From Deltaproteobacteria bacterium (GTDB lineage: Bacteria > Desulfobacterota > Desulfobaccia > Desulfobaccales > 0-14-0-80-60-11), in the NCBI GenBank assembly GCA_030018495.1, contig JASEFS010000019.1, positions 1 through 64,000 of the forward strand: 64,000 bases of DNA, given 5' to 3'. Position 1 is the stretch's first letter. Each line of letters opens with the position of its first letter. The notes under the pieces were generated by a model. The model had not been told where the DNA came from, ran no database searches, and saw only the letters and a program-made list of their open reading frames with translations. The position numbers and the translations under genes are program-made. Positions 22,252 to 31,303 of the stretch are shown piece by piece.

Positions 22252-24561
22252 ATGCGGCGCTTTGCCTCCCAGATTTCCAGATACGCCTTGCCCGTTTTGC
22301 TGGTGCTTAATCTTATTCTTCTGGGCGCCGGCATCTACCTGGGCTTCAAATCCGCCAGCCAGATGCAGGAGATCGTCCGGGAAGACTTCAACCAGCAGCA
22401 ACTGGTGCTGGCCCGGCACATCGCCAGCATGCTGGAGCAGGATGTCCAATTCCTGAAGCGGGAGTTGAACACGGCCAATCTGTCGCCGTCCGTCCAGTAT
22501 TTGGAACCCCTTACCTGGGCCAACCGCATGCGCTTCACGCTTTCCAGCGTCCGGGAAGAAGGGGTGGTGGAGATCTTCCGCATCAATAAGGAGGGGACCC
22601 GGAAGCACGTGGTGGATGAGCGCGGTCTGGATCATGTGTTCACCGGCTCCTTTAAGGAGGAGCCCTACCTGGAATGGGCCTCCCAGCCGGAAAATAAAGG
22701 GCGGATTTACATGGGGGAGGTGTCCACCCAGGTGCCCAACTATGTCGGCCGCCTCATTATCACCATGGTGGTCCCCACCTACGCGGTATCGGTGGATGAA
22801 AGCCATCCGCACCCTTCCGGGGAGTGGGCCGGGGTTATGGGCTTTTATATCGACGCCCATTATCTGGCCACCAAGTTCACCCAGGGCATCCGGAGCGGCA
22901 AGACCGGCTATGCCTGGATCATGAACAATCAGGGTATTTTCCTGAGCCACCCCGAACGGGATTTTATCGGGCAAAATGCCTTTACGGTGCGCAAGCAGCG
23001 GATGCCGGCCATTTCTTTTACGGCCATCAATGAGATTCAGCGGGAGAAGATGCTTGCCGGCCAGGAAGGCTGGGGCACTTACATTTCCGGCTGGCACCGA
23101 GGTCTGGCCGGAGAAATTCAAAAACTCATCGCTTATACTCCGGTGCAGATGGGCGAGCCGCGCTACGGCAACCCCGACAGTACCGCCCTGACGTGGTCGG
23201 TGGCGGTAGTGGCCCCGGAAGAAGAAGTCCTGGGGGTGGTACACTCTCTGTACACCCGACAATTTCTGCTCCAGGTGATTATCGGCTTCTTCGTCCTGTC
23301 CGGCACCATCGTCTTGCTGAACTTTCGGTATGAGCGCCAGTTTTCCGCGTCTCTGGAAGAGGAAGTCAACCGTATCCGGGATGAGCTGCAGAAGTCTGAG
23401 ACCCGGTACCAGGCCTTGGTGGAAAACGCCGCGGACCTTATTTACACGGTGGACGAGTCAGGTAAAATCCTGTCTCTCAATAAATTTGCCGCGGATTTCT
23501 TCGCCTACTCCTGGCCCTCCATGGCCCCCGGCGAAGCGCGGCCGGAAGATTTTGTGGGGCGCACCTTTTTCGATATTTTCTCCCGGGATTCGGCCATGTT
23601 TCACCTTGATTGGCTCAGAGAGGTGAGAGAGACAGGCCGGGTCAAACCCAAGCGCCATCAGGTTGCCATCGGGGAACACGAATTCTGGTTTTCCACCAGC
23701 ATCGTAGGGCTCAAAGACGAAAACGGTGATATTTACGCGTATGAGATTATTTCCCGCAACATCACCGGCCGCAAAGCCTTCGAAGAGCGCATGATAAATA
23801 TGGAGAAGCTGGCCGCGGTGGGCACCCTGGCGGCAGGTGTGGCTCATGAAATAAACAATCCCATCGCTGTTATCCTGGGATTCACCGAACATCTCCTGGA
23901 AAAGACCGATGACCGGCCGGACATCAAGGAGACCTTGCAGGTTATTGAAGAAGAAGGCTTGAAGTGCAAAAAGATCGTACAGAATCTCCTCACTTTTGCC
24001 AGGGCGCCGGAGCGGGCTGAAACCACCGCGGAAATAAATTCCATCATAGAGAAAATGCTGGCCGTGGTGAGCAATACCTTGCTCACCAAGAAAATCCGCC
24101 TGGAATCCAGCCTGTCTCCCGACCTCCCCCGAACGAAGGGCGACCCCCGGGAATTGCAGCAGGTTTTTATTAACATGGTGAATAATGCCATGGATTCCAT
24201 GAAGGGCGGCGGCGTCCTGAAAGTCAGCACCCGCATGGCTGCGGACGGCAAGCGGGTGGCCATTGAATTCAGCGACACCGGCACCGGTATCCCCAGGGAA
24301 GTGCAGCCCAAAATCTTCGAACCCTTCTTCACCACCAAAAAAACCGGAGAAGGCACCGGCCTGGGGCTGTCGGTGAGCTACGGCATTGTCACCAAATACG
24401 GCGGTAATATTATTTTCAGCAGTTATCATGCGAACGAATATCCGGAAAAGCACGGCACCACGTTCAGAATTTATCTCCCGGTGGCCACGAGAACGGAAGC
24501 TGAGGGCGAAGTCTCGGACGCCGCAATGGAAGAAGCAACCGCGCCTTTCAGCGCTTTGTGA
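22252..24561 (+). CDS. Membrane sensor histidine kinase (Cache-PAS-HisKA-HATPase)
   Basis: 769 residues. TM1 about 12-31, periplasmic double-Cache-like domain about 40-330 (SGKTGYAWIMNNQGIFLSHP), TM2 about 340-362, PAS about 385-510, HisKA with His532 in [16 protein letters not shown], and HATPase with N-box QQVFINMVNNAM, DTGTGIP and [13 protein letters not shown]. NtrB-like transmitter. ATG 22252 is chosen because it is one base after the PEPS-B stop; longer in-frame starts lie inside that gene. Cache domains commonly bind small carboxylates or amino acids. Cognate regulator is the receiver protein 22 bases downstream. Confidence 0.92.
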   Translation: MRRFASQISRYALPVLLVLNLILLGAGIYLGFKSASQMQEIVREDFNQQQLVLARHIASMLEQDVQFLKRELNTANLSPSVQYLEPLTWANRMRFTLSSVREEGVVEIFRINKEGTRKHVVDERGLDHVFTGSFKEEPYLEWASQPENKGRIYMGEVSTQVPNYVGRLIITMVVPTYAVSVDESHPHPSGEWAGVMGFYIDAHYLATKFTQGIRSGKTGYAWIMNNQGIFLSHPERDFIGQNAFTVRKQRMPAISFTAINEIQREKMLAGQEGWGTYISGWHRGLAGEIQKLIAYTPVQMGEPRYGNPDSTALTWSVAVVAPEEEVLGVVHSLYTRQFLLQVIIGFFVLSGTIVLLNFRYERQFSASLEEEVNRIRDELQKSETRYQALVENAADLIYTVDESGKILSLNKFAADFFAYSWPSMAPGEARPEDFVGRTFFDIFSRDSAMFHLDWLREVRETGRVKPKRHQVAIGEHEFWFSTSIVGLKDENGDIYAYEIISRNITGRKAFEERMINMEKLAAVGTLAAGVAHEINNPIAVILGFTEHLLEKTDDRPDIKETLQVIEEEGLKCKKIVQNLLTFARAPERAETTAEINSIIEKMLAVVSNTLLTKKIRLESSLSPDLPRTKGDPRELQQVFINMVNNAMDSMKGGGVLKVSTRMAADGKRVAIEFSDTGTGIPREVQPKIFEPFFTTKKTGEGTGLGLSVSYGIVTKYGGNIIFSSYHANEYPEKHGTTFRIYLPVATRTEAEGEVSDAAMEEATAPFSAL

Positions 24562-24583
24562 GGAATTCCCCCAGGAGGACCAG

Positions 24584-24994
24584 ATGGCCGAAAGACTGTT
24601 AGTTGTTGATGATGAGCCGAACATGTTGAGGCTTTTAAAGACTATCCTGATGGATAAAACCGGCTATGAAGTGGAAACCACCAACAACCCCCTTGAGGTG
24701 GAAAAGATGCTCAAGGAGCAGCCCTACGACCTGGTGGTGACCGACCTCAAAATGCCCTTGGTGGACGGCATTGATTTAATAGAAATCATCAAGAAAATCG
24801 ATTCCCAGATCCCCATTATTATCATTACGGCCTACGGCACCATGGAGACCGCCGAAGAGGCCATTCAGAAGGGCGCCTACGACTTCATCACCAAACCCTT
24901 CCGCAAAGAGAGCATCTTGATAACCATAAAGCGGGCCCTGGAGTGGAAAAGGATGCATCGCGAACTGGCCGCCTTGAAAACGCCGGGAGCCTGA
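24584..24994 (+). CDS. Receiver-only response regulator
   Basis: 136 residues, one REC domain: acidic pocket VVDDEP, phospho-acceptor Asp54 in VVTDLKMP, Thr switch in IIITAYGT, Lys in FITKPFRKES. NtrC-like receiver but with no AAA+ or DNA-binding domain; the C-terminal 20 residues are a short helix. CAGGAGGA precedes the ATG at 24584. Because output is missing, it probably acts by protein contact, perhaps on the flanking PEPS-like proteins (inference). Confidence 0.92.
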   Translation: MAERLLVVDDEPNMLRLLKTILMDKTGYEVETTNNPLEVEKMLKEQPYDLVVTDLKMPLVDGIDLIEIIKKIDSQIPIIIITAYGTMETAEEAIQKGAYDFITKPFRKESILITIKRALEWKRMHRELAALKTPGA

Positions 24995-25031
24995 TTTTCT
25001 CAAAAGGAGCTGAACTCCTCGACCAGCGGGC

Positions 25032-27596
25032 ATGTTTAAATTTCTGCGCCGGTTTTTGAGAGAAGAGCAAGACCCTCAGGTTCTGTTGCGGGAGAAGTTT
25101 CACCATTTTCGCATCCTTCTGGAAAGCAACAACCAGGTCCTCAGCCTCATGGCGGACATGGAGGAGAAGGCCTCCGGCGACTACCTCTTCGACGCCGGTT
25201 ATTTAAAGAGCCGGGTGGGCCAATTGGGCACCCAAGTGGCCCGCATCATCCAGGAACTCGGTCATCTCACCGACAACCGCTACCCGGAGCTGGTCCCCAT
25301 CCATCAGGAAATCCTGGCCGCCATCCTGGCCGAATTAGCTGCGACCCGGGAAATTCCTGCTACCCCGTGGGTGCTGCCGTTGGCACAATTGGCCAAAGAG
25401 TCGGCTCCTGCGGTCGGCGCCAAGATGGCCAATCTGGGGGAAATTCAAAACCGCTTGGGGATTCGGGTGCCCCGAGGTTTCGCGGTGACCGCCGCGGCCT
25501 ACCGGCATTTTCTGGAGGAATCCGGCCTGACCGCGCTCCTGGAGGAACGTTTGGACCAGGCGCGCATCGACGACTTGGAGTCCCTGGAGCAGATCAGCCG
25601 GGAAGTGCAGGAACTGGTGCGCCGGGCGCCGCTGCCGCCGGACCTGGAGGAGGCCCTCCGCCAGGCCGCGGCCACACTGGCCGGAGGCCGGCTGGCCGTG
25701 CGGTCCAGCGCGGTGGGCGAAGACACGGATTATTCCTTTGCCGGCCAGTTCCACACCCTGCTGAATGTGGACGCCGCGGACCTGCCGGTTCATTACAAGG
25801 AAGTGGTGGCCAGCAAGTTCCGGCCCCGGGCCGTATATTACTGGAAATATCGGCAGTTCTCCTTGGGCGAGGTGCCCATGGCGGTGGGCTGCCTGGTTAT
25901 GGTGCCGGCCCGGGTCAGCGGCATTATGTTCAGCCGCGACCCCCACGCACCGGAGGCGGACGTCGTGATCGTCAACGCGGTCTGGGGATTGGGGAAGTAC
26001 GCGGTGGACGGCACCATCACCCCGGATTTTTATAAGGTGGCCCGGAGCAAGCCGTTCGGCGTCTTGGAGCAGCGGGTAGTCGTCAAGCCGGTGGCTTTGA
26101 TTTGTGAAGCTGCCGGCGGGTGCCGCTCGGCAACGATGCCCCCCGAACAGGCGGCGTCCGCCTGCCTCACGCCGGCGCAGCTTGAGGCCCTGGCTGAGAT
26201 CGCGGTGAATCTGGAGGCTCATTTCGGGCGGCCCCAGGACATTGAGTGGGCCATCGACGAGCAGGGCGAAATCATTATCCTGCAAACCCGCCCCCTGCGC
26301 GTCAGCGCCCCGGCCTTCGGCGAGGCTGGCCGGGAGCCGGTTTTGGAGCTGCCGCCGCCTCTATTAAGCTGCGGCATCCGGGCCTCCGGCGGTGCGGCCG
26401 CAGGTCCGGTCTTTCACTTGGAGACTGAGGAAGACATCAAAGATATCCCGCCGGGGGCCGTGGTGGTGGCGCGTCAATCCAGCGCCCGCCTCGTCCTGGT
26501 CATGGACAAGATCAGCGCCATCGTCACCGAAATCGGCGGGCCCACGGACCACATGTCCATTCTGGCCCGGGAGTTCAAAGTGCCGGCTTTGGCGGAGGTC
26601 AAGGGCGCCATGCAAACCCTGAAGCCCGGCCTGGTGGTGACCGTGGACGCCGATACCGCCGAAATTTATCCGGGTGTGGTGCGTGACCTGTTGGAGCGCC
26701 GCCAACGAACCGACAAGATCATGCAGGACCATCCGGATCTGCAAAAGCTGACCGCAATCCTCAAAAAGACCGTCCCGCTTAACCTGGTGGACCCGAGCAG
26801 CCCCGAATTTCAGGCGAAAAACTGCCGCACCTTCCACGACATCACCCGGTTCAGCCACGAAAAGGCTATGGACGCCATGTTCTTTCTGGACGTGGAAGAA
26901 GCCGTGACCGCGGGCGGCGTTTGCCGCTTGAAGACGGAATTGCCCCTCAACATCTTCATTCTCGACCTGGGCGGCGGTTTGAGAGTGAGCGGTCAGGCTG
27001 CCGTAACCGAGGACGATATTTCCTCCCGGCCATTCCGGGCGCTCCTCCGGGGCTTTCACCACCCTGAGGTGCGCTGGGCCGGCCAGGTGGCCCCGGACCT
27101 CAAAGGCTTCATCTCGGTCTGGGCCAACACCATGTACGATATGGCCAAGCACGAGCGGGGTCTGGGCGGGAAAAGCTTCGCCATCATCACGGAGAACTAC
27201 CTCAATTTCAACTCCCGCCTGGGCTACCATTTCGGCTTGGTGGACGCTTATCTTTCCGAGGAACGCAACGACAACTATATCAGCTTCCAGTTCAAGGGCG
27301 GGGCGGCCAGCGTGGACCGCCGGGAGCGCCGGGCCCGGCTGCTGGAGAAAATCCTCAGCAGCCTGGGTTTCAAGGTCCAGATCACCGGCGACCTGGTCCA
27401 GGGACGTCTGGCCAAGTACTCGGCCGCGGACAGCGAAGAGATGCTGGAGATGACCGGGCTGGTCATGGCCTTTGCCCGGCAGTTGGACCTGGCTTTGTCT
27501 TCCGAAGCCGTGGTCGACCGCTGCCTGGCAGCCTTTAAGGCCAAGGATTACGGGTTAAGCTGCCTGCGCCCTGATGATGCGGCTCGTGGTAACTAA
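25032..27596 (+). CDS. PEP-synthase-like ATP-grasp/phosphohistidine protein, paralogue C
   Basis: 854 residues. N-region LLESNNQVLSLMADMEEK and GDYLFDAGYL; ATP-grasp (MANLGEIQNRLG, VRSSAVGEDTDYSFAGQF, NAVWGLGKYAV, PQDIEWAIDEQG, QTRPLR); phosphohistidine domain with His507 in GGPTDHMSILAREFKVPAL; C-domain with NCRTFHDITRFSHEKAM, LDLGGGL, NYLNFNSRLGYHF, DNYISFQFKGGA. The first Lys of the usual GGK motif reads VGAKMANLG, so the glycine loop is slightly altered. Fourth gene of the PEPS-HK-RR-PEPS operon, 37 bases after the regulator. Ribosome site weak. No PEP-binding barrel. Confidence 0.9.
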   Translation: MFKFLRRFLREEQDPQVLLREKFHHFRILLESNNQVLSLMADMEEKASGDYLFDAGYLKSRVGQLGTQVARIIQELGHLTDNRYPELVPIHQEILAAILAELAATREIPATPWVLPLAQLAKESAPAVGAKMANLGEIQNRLGIRVPRGFAVTAAAYRHFLEESGLTALLEERLDQARIDDLESLEQISREVQELVRRAPLPPDLEEALRQAAATLAGGRLAVRSSAVGEDTDYSFAGQFHTLLNVDAADLPVHYKEVVASKFRPRAVYYWKYRQFSLGEVPMAVGCLVMVPARVSGIMFSRDPHAPEADVVIVNAVWGLGKYAVDGTITPDFYKVARSKPFGVLEQRVVVKPVALICEAAGGCRSATMPPEQAASACLTPAQLEALAEIAVNLEAHFGRPQDIEWAIDEQGEIIILQTRPLRVSAPAFGEAGREPVLELPPPLLSCGIRASGGAAAGPVFHLETEEDIKDIPPGAVVVARQSSARLVLVMDKISAIVTEIGGPTDHMSILAREFKVPALAEVKGAMQTLKPGLVVTVDADTAEIYPGVVRDLLERRQRTDKIMQDHPDLQKLTAILKKTVPLNLVDPSSPEFQAKNCRTFHDITRFSHEKAMDAMFFLDVEEAVTAGGVCRLKTELPLNIFILDLGGGLRVSGQAAVTEDDISSRPFRALLRGFHHPEVRWAGQVAPDLKGFISVWANTMYDMAKHERGLGGKSFAIITENYLNFNSRLGYHFGLVDAYLSEERNDNYISFQFKGGAASVDRRERRARLLEKILSSLGFKVQITGDLVQGRLAKYSAADSEEMLEMTGLVMAFARQLDLALSSEAVVDRCLAAFKAKDYGLSCLRPDDAARGN

Positions 27597-27685
27597 CCGC
27601 TTGCAGTTCTCTTTTCTCTCATGTTTCAATCTCATTGCATGGGAAGATGTTGCAAAAAGTAACGGTAATTATTAATAAAAAGGGC

Positions 27686-27715
27686 TTGACAACTTCGTGA
27701 AAGATTTAACATACT
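27686..27715 (+). promoter_or_regulatory. Sigma-70-like promoter for the second TauE operon
   Basis: TTGACA (27686-27691), 18-base spacer, CATACT (27710-27715), about 31 bases before the TauE start. Confidence 0.5.
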
Positions 27716-27746
27716 AAGCGAATATTTTGGGTTGGGAGGAATGCGC

Positions 27747-28688
27747 ATGGAAATCTATCTTCCCATTGCCGGGATGAGTCTCAACTTTTTCCTTGTCATC
27801 GGCATTGGTGCGGTGGTGGGTTTTCTTTCGGGTCTATTCGGGGTGGGAGGCGGCTTTCTGCTAACGCCCTTGATGATGATGATCGGCATACCACCGGCGG
27901 TGGCTGCGGCCTCGGATTCCAATCAGATTGTGGCGGCGGCCAGTTCCGGGGCTTTCGCCCACTGGCGCCTGGGTAATGTGGATTTCAAGCTGGGCCTGAT
28001 CATTTTGGCGGGCGGCATCTTCGGCGGCACCATCGGCGTGCAGCTTGTGTATTATCTGCGTCAGGTCGGCAATTTTGAATTCGTTATGAAAGTAGTGTAT
28101 GTGCTCATGCTGGGGCTGGTGGGCGGCGCCATGTTCATGGAGAGCCTGCGCACCATCATGCGCAGCCGCAGGCCGGCGTCAGATCCGGTGGTGGTGGAAT
28201 CCGCCCAGCCAAAACTATCCAGGATGTTTGACAGGCTGCCCCTGAAAATGCACTTCCATCGCTCGGGCTTGCACACCTCGGCCATTTTTCCCTTTTCCAT
28301 CGGCACCACCGTGGGCATCATGGCGGCTCTGCTGGGCGTGGGCGGCGGGTTTATCATGGTGCCGGCCATGATCTACATCATCGGCATGCCCACCATCGTA
28401 GCCATCGGCACCGACTTGTTCCAGATTGTGCTCACTTCGGCCAACGTCACGCTTCAACAGGCGTTTGTCAATAAAACGGTGGACCTGCTCCTGGCGCTGG
28501 TGCTTCTTTTCGGCTCCACTATCGGCGCCCAGTTCGGGGCCATGGCGGGCAAGCGTCTAAAAGGCGAGCAGATCCGGATCCTCCTGGCAATCATCGTTTT
28601 GGCCATGACCGTGAAGCTCTTCCTGGATTTGGTCCTGACTCCGGAACATTTGGTCAGTCTGGCCCCTGCCAAGGGAGGAGGACACTGA
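27747..28688 (+). CDS. TauE/SafE-family anion permease, second copy
   Basis: 313 residues, about eight membrane helices in two repeats with SGLFGVGGGFLLTPLMMMIG and ALLGVGGGFIMVPAMIYIIG plus VAIGTDLFQIVLTSANVT. ATG 27747 is chosen over the ATG at 27741 because GGGAGGA ends at 27740, giving a six-base spacing. Followed immediately by a TIGR02186/PF09608 protein and a Usp gene. Same family as the permease at 9460, but with a different accessory partner. Sulfite or related oxyanion export is a plausible guess, not demonstrated. Confidence 0.9.
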   Translation: MEIYLPIAGMSLNFFLVIGIGAVVGFLSGLFGVGGGFLLTPLMMMIGIPPAVAAASDSNQIVAAASSGAFAHWRLGNVDFKLGLIILAGGIFGGTIGVQLVYYLRQVGNFEFVMKVVYVLMLGLVGGAMFMESLRTIMRSRRPASDPVVVESAQPKLSRMFDRLPLKMHFHRSGLHTSAIFPFSIGTTVGIMAALLGVGGGFIMVPAMIYIIGMPTIVAIGTDLFQIVLTSANVTLQQAFVNKTVDLLLALVLLFGSTIGAQFGAMAGKRLKGEQIRILLAIIVLAMTVKLFLDLVLTPEHLVSLAPAKGGGH

Positions 28689-28689
28689 G

Positions 28690-29487
28690 ATGAAACGGCT
28701 TGTCATAATCCTGGCTGCAGTCAGTCTCATGGGCCTGGTCGCCGGAAGGGCCTGGTCAATCAGCCCCGAAGCACAGAACAAAGTGGTCACCGCGGCTTCC
28801 AAGAACGTGATTCAGATCGGGCTTTCCTACCGGGGCGACGAAATTCACTTTTTCGGCGTCAACCCGGTGCCGGGGGCCGACGTGATTACCCGGCTGACCG
28901 CAGAAAAAGAAGAGGTGATCAAACTCTCCATGAAGGGGAAGGTGGGGCCTTTCTGGATGACGGTCAAACAGTACGAAGTCACCGGAGCCCCTTTTATTTA
29001 CAAGATTCACGCCAACAAACCCATCGGGGAAATAATCTCCGAGGAAACCGCCCGGGAACTGGAAATCGGCTATCCGGCCATTAAAAACAGGATGAAGATG
29101 CATTTGGTGCGCGGCCAGGCCGCGCCCGGCGATGCGGATAAGGTCTTCGAGGGCCTGGTCAACATCAAGGAATCGGATAATCTCTATAACATTGTGGAAG
29201 ATCCCCGGCGCCTGGAAATCGAGGAAGGCAAATTATTCAAACACTATTTCCGCTTTCCCCCTAAAGCCACCGAAGGCAGCTACCAGGTGGAAACCTTCGC
29301 TTTTCAAAACGGCGAACTGGTGGGTTACGGTAAGGATGTAATCGAGATCAAGAAAGTGGGGCTGGAGAGCTGGCTGACGAAAACCTCCCAGGAGTCCCCG
29401 GTGTTTTATGGCATCATGGCGGTGCTCATCGCCATGGGGGCCGGCTTGGGAGTGGGCATGATTTTCCGGAAGGGAGGGCACCATTAA
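28690..29487 (+). CDS. TIGR02186/PF09608-like membrane-anchored protein
   Basis: 265 residues: signal peptide (about 1-23), an extracytoplasmic beta-rich region (about 35-225), and a C-terminal membrane helix (about 240-260, FYGIMAVLIAMGAGLGVGMIF). The stretch ISYRGDEI-type IQIGLSYRGDEIHFFG, then VKGKVGPFWMT-like KGKVGPFWMTV and APFIYKIHANKPI, matches the pattern of the Alph_Pro_TM family, which usually neighbours TauE permeases. Starts one base after the TauE stop and overlaps the next ATG by one base. Probably a periplasmic partner of the permease; biochemical role unknown. Confidence 0.8.
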   Translation: MKRLVIILAAVSLMGLVAGRAWSISPEAQNKVVTAASKNVIQIGLSYRGDEIHFFGVNPVPGADVITRLTAEKEEVIKLSMKGKVGPFWMTVKQYEVTGAPFIYKIHANKPIGEIISEETARELEIGYPAIKNRMKMHLVRGQAAPGDADKVFEGLVNIKESDNLYNIVEDPRRLEIEEGKLFKHYFRFPPKATEGSYQVETFAFQNGELVGYGKDVIEIKKVGLESWLTKTSQESPVFYGIMAVLIAMGAGLGVGMIFRKGGHH

Positions 29488-29957
29488 TGGCTGCGGAACA
29501 TGGTAAGCATATCGTGGCGGCGGTGGATGGTTCGGCGCCCTCTTGGGAAGCTTTCGAAACCGCGGTGACGTTGGCGAAGTTGATGAACCGCCCGGTGGAC
29601 GTGCTTCACGTCATTCAACTGGTGAAGGCCGGGTACTTCGCGTTTATCGATCGGCATCTGCAGGAAGAGCATGAGGCTATGGCCCGCAAGATTTTGGATG
29701 AGGCAGTGGAGCGGGGCAAAAAAGCCGGGGTGGAAGTGAGCCCCCACATGCTGACCACCGAAAAGGACCCCAGCAGCGCCATCCTGGAATATCTGGAACA
29801 GGCCGGAGAGGTAAAGTTTCTGGTGATGGGCACTTTCGGCCACGGCTTCGTGGCCCGGCATCTCCTGGGCTCGGTGACCGAGCGGGTCATCCGCGAGGTG
29901 GCTCACCGGGGTCTCAAAGTGCCGGTGCTTATCGTGCCCGGAGAAGGGGCCGATTAG
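29487..29957 (+). CDS. Universal stress protein
   Basis: 156 residues with one Usp fold: IVAAVDGSAPSWEAF at the N-terminus and the C-terminal VMGTFGHGFVARHLLGSVTERV and VPVLIV. Start overlaps the TAA of the preceding gene (TAATG), indicating translational coupling within TauE-PF09608-Usp. A terminator follows 41 bases downstream. Confidence 0.9.
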   Translation: MAAEHGKHIVAAVDGSAPSWEAFETAVTLAKLMNRPVDVLHVIQLVKAGYFAFIDRHLQEEHEAMARKILDEAVERGKKAGVEVSPHMLTTEKDPSSAILEYLEQAGEVKFLVMGTFGHGFVARHLLGSVTERVIREVAHRGLKVPVLIVPGEGAD

Positions 29958-29998
29958 CCGGAAAACAGCCTGTCCGGCTTAGACACGCCTGATAAACG

Positions 29999-30033
29999 CT
30001 CCTCTCGCCCATGCGGTGAGGGGAGTTTTTTTT
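29999..30033 (+). terminator. Rho-independent terminator
   Basis: Eleven-base stem CTCCTCTCGCC / GGTGAGGGGAG (two G-U pairs), 5-base loop, then eight Ts. Ends the TauE/Usp operon, just before the convergent carbonic anhydrase gene. Confidence 0.85.
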
Positions 30034-30051
30034 GCCGGAAAAAGCAACCGT

Positions 30052-30669
30052 TTAAAAAGTCGAAGCGATTACTTCCACCCGGCCATCCTTCATGTGGTAT
30101 TTGCTTACCACCAGATGAAGGAGGTTGCGGGCCAGGGCCTCGTCAATGATGCTGCTTTCCCGCCGCAAGGTTTCTTGCAGGGACGCGATGAACTCAATGG
30201 TGGCCGTTTCCACCAGGTCGCGGCCGGTCTTGCCGGTAGCTCGCACCCGGTTCGCCGCCGGGGCGATCTGGCGCACAATCGCGGAAATATGGCCTTCGTC
30301 AAGGTCGGGATGCTCCACGGCTGCGGTCACCGCGCCGCAGCATTCGTGTCCCTTGATTACCAGCAGAGGCACATGCAGATGGGCTACCGCGTATTCCAGA
30401 CTGCCGATGGTGGTGGGATCCAGGGTCAAGCCGGCGCTCCGCACCACAAACAGGTCACCCAGGCTCTGGTCAAAGATGATTTCGGCCGGCACCCGGGAAT
30501 CGGAGCAGCACAGGACCGCTGCCATGGGCTTTTGTCCTCTGTGCAGACTGCGCCTTAGATCCAGAAGGTTCCGTCCCATGAAAAAACCCTGGGCAAAGCG
30601 CATGTTACCTTCGATAAGCCTTTGCCAAACCTGCTTTCCCTCCAAGGTCTGATTGATGGCGTGAGACAT
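30052..30669 (-). CDS. Beta-class carbonic anhydrase
   Basis: 205 residues. Zinc ligands in CSDSRVP (Cys and Asp/Arg dyad) and GHECCGAV (His and Cys), plus the strand LFVVRSAG, are the beta-CA hallmarks. It interconverts CO2 and bicarbonate in the cytoplasm. ATG 30669 is chosen since AGGAG sits eight bases upstream; an ATG six codons earlier lacks one. It follows the PEPS-HK-RR operon on the same strand after about 117 bases, so it may be its last member. Bicarbonate supply would fit biotin carboxylation or an anion-exchange role. Confidence 0.92.
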   Translation of the reverse strand: MSHAINQTLEGKQVWQRLIEGNMRFAQGFFMGRNLLDLRRSLHRGQKPMAAVLCCSDSRVPAEIIFDQSLGDLFVVRSAGLTLDPTTIGSLEYAVAHLHVPLLVIKGHECCGAVTAAVEHPDLDEGHISAIVRQIAPAANRVRATGKTGRDLVETATIEFIASLQETLRRESSIIDEALARNLLHLVVSKYHMKDGRVEVIASTF

Positions 30670-30786
30670 GTTTATAAACTCCTGCACCAGGGGAAGGGTG
30701 AAAGTTCATAGGGTAATTGCCAGCAGGCTTTAGCCTTGATCTGGCGAACGCGGCAAGTGCGGCTTGCACGAAGCCGAAGCTTACTT

Positions 30787-30852
30787 TCAGCAGCCTCCGG
30801 TGGCGATCACGAGGACCACCACGGCAAGCAGGATCAGAAATATCCACATCAT
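30787..30852 (-). CDS. 21-residue single-helix membrane peptide
   Basis: Tiny ORF directly downstream of the response regulator (17-base gap). It starts with two ATGs, has GAAGGAA eight bases upstream, and encodes an almost wholly hydrophobic helix (WIFLILLAVVVLVIATGG) ending in Cys before TGA. Small single-helix peptides often modulate sensor kinases or transporters; here that is only inference. Real expression is unproven. Confidence 0.5.
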   Translation of the reverse strand: MMWIFLILLAVVVLVIATGGC

Positions 30853-30868
30853 TGTCGGGTTCCTTCGG

Positions 30869-31288
30869 TTACGGAGTGGTGGCTTCCAACCTTTTTTTCA
30901 GCTCCTTGTTCTGGCGCACCATCTCCCGCCAGCGCATGGCCTTGTCGATGGCCAGCAGGATCTGCTCTTTGCGGAAAGGCTTGGTGATGAAGTCGAAAGC
31001 CCCTTTAGCCATGGCTTCTTCAGCCGACTCCAGGGAGCCGTAGGCGGTAATCACCATGACCAACAGGTCTTCATCTTTTTTCTTGGCCGCCTCCAGGAGC
31101 TCCATGCCGTCCATGCCGGGCATCTTGAGATCGGTGAGAACCAGGTCAAACTGCTCCTTGTCCAGCAGCTCCGAGGCTTCCATGGGGTTGTTGGTGATCG
31201 ATACCTGGTGGTCGGTGTAGCCTTCCACCATCATCTTAAGCAGGGTCAACATATCGAGTTCGTCGTCAACAGCCAGAATACGTCCCAT
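30869..31288 (-). CDS. Receiver-only response regulator, second copy
   Basis: 139 residues, one REC domain: LAVDDEL, phospho-acceptor Asp53 in VLTDLKMPGMDG, VITAYGS, FITKPFRKEQ. No output domain; a C-terminal basic helix (about 120-139). GGAGG nine bases before the ATG. Paralogue of the regulator at 24584 and, like it, directly follows a Cache-PAS histidine kinase gene (15-base gap). Confidence 0.92.
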   Translation of the reverse strand: MGRILAVDDELDMLTLLKMMVEGYTDHQVSITNNPMEASELLDKEQFDLVLTDLKMPGMDGMELLEAAKKKDEDLLVMVITAYGSLESAEEAMAKGAFDFITKPFRKEQILLAIDKAMRWREMVRQNKELKKRLEATTP

Positions 31289-31303
31289 GCTTGCAGGACC
31301 TCC

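Noticed and set aside
22210-23262. Minus-strand frame over the first histidine kinase
   Set aside because: Antisense to a kinase with intact Cache, PAS and transmitter motifs; no ribosome site or domain.
27628-27668. Possible sigma-54 promoter (ATGGGAAGATGTTGCA) before the second TauE gene
   Set aside because: GG-to-GC spacing is nine bases rather than ten and a TTGACA promoter lies closer to the gene.
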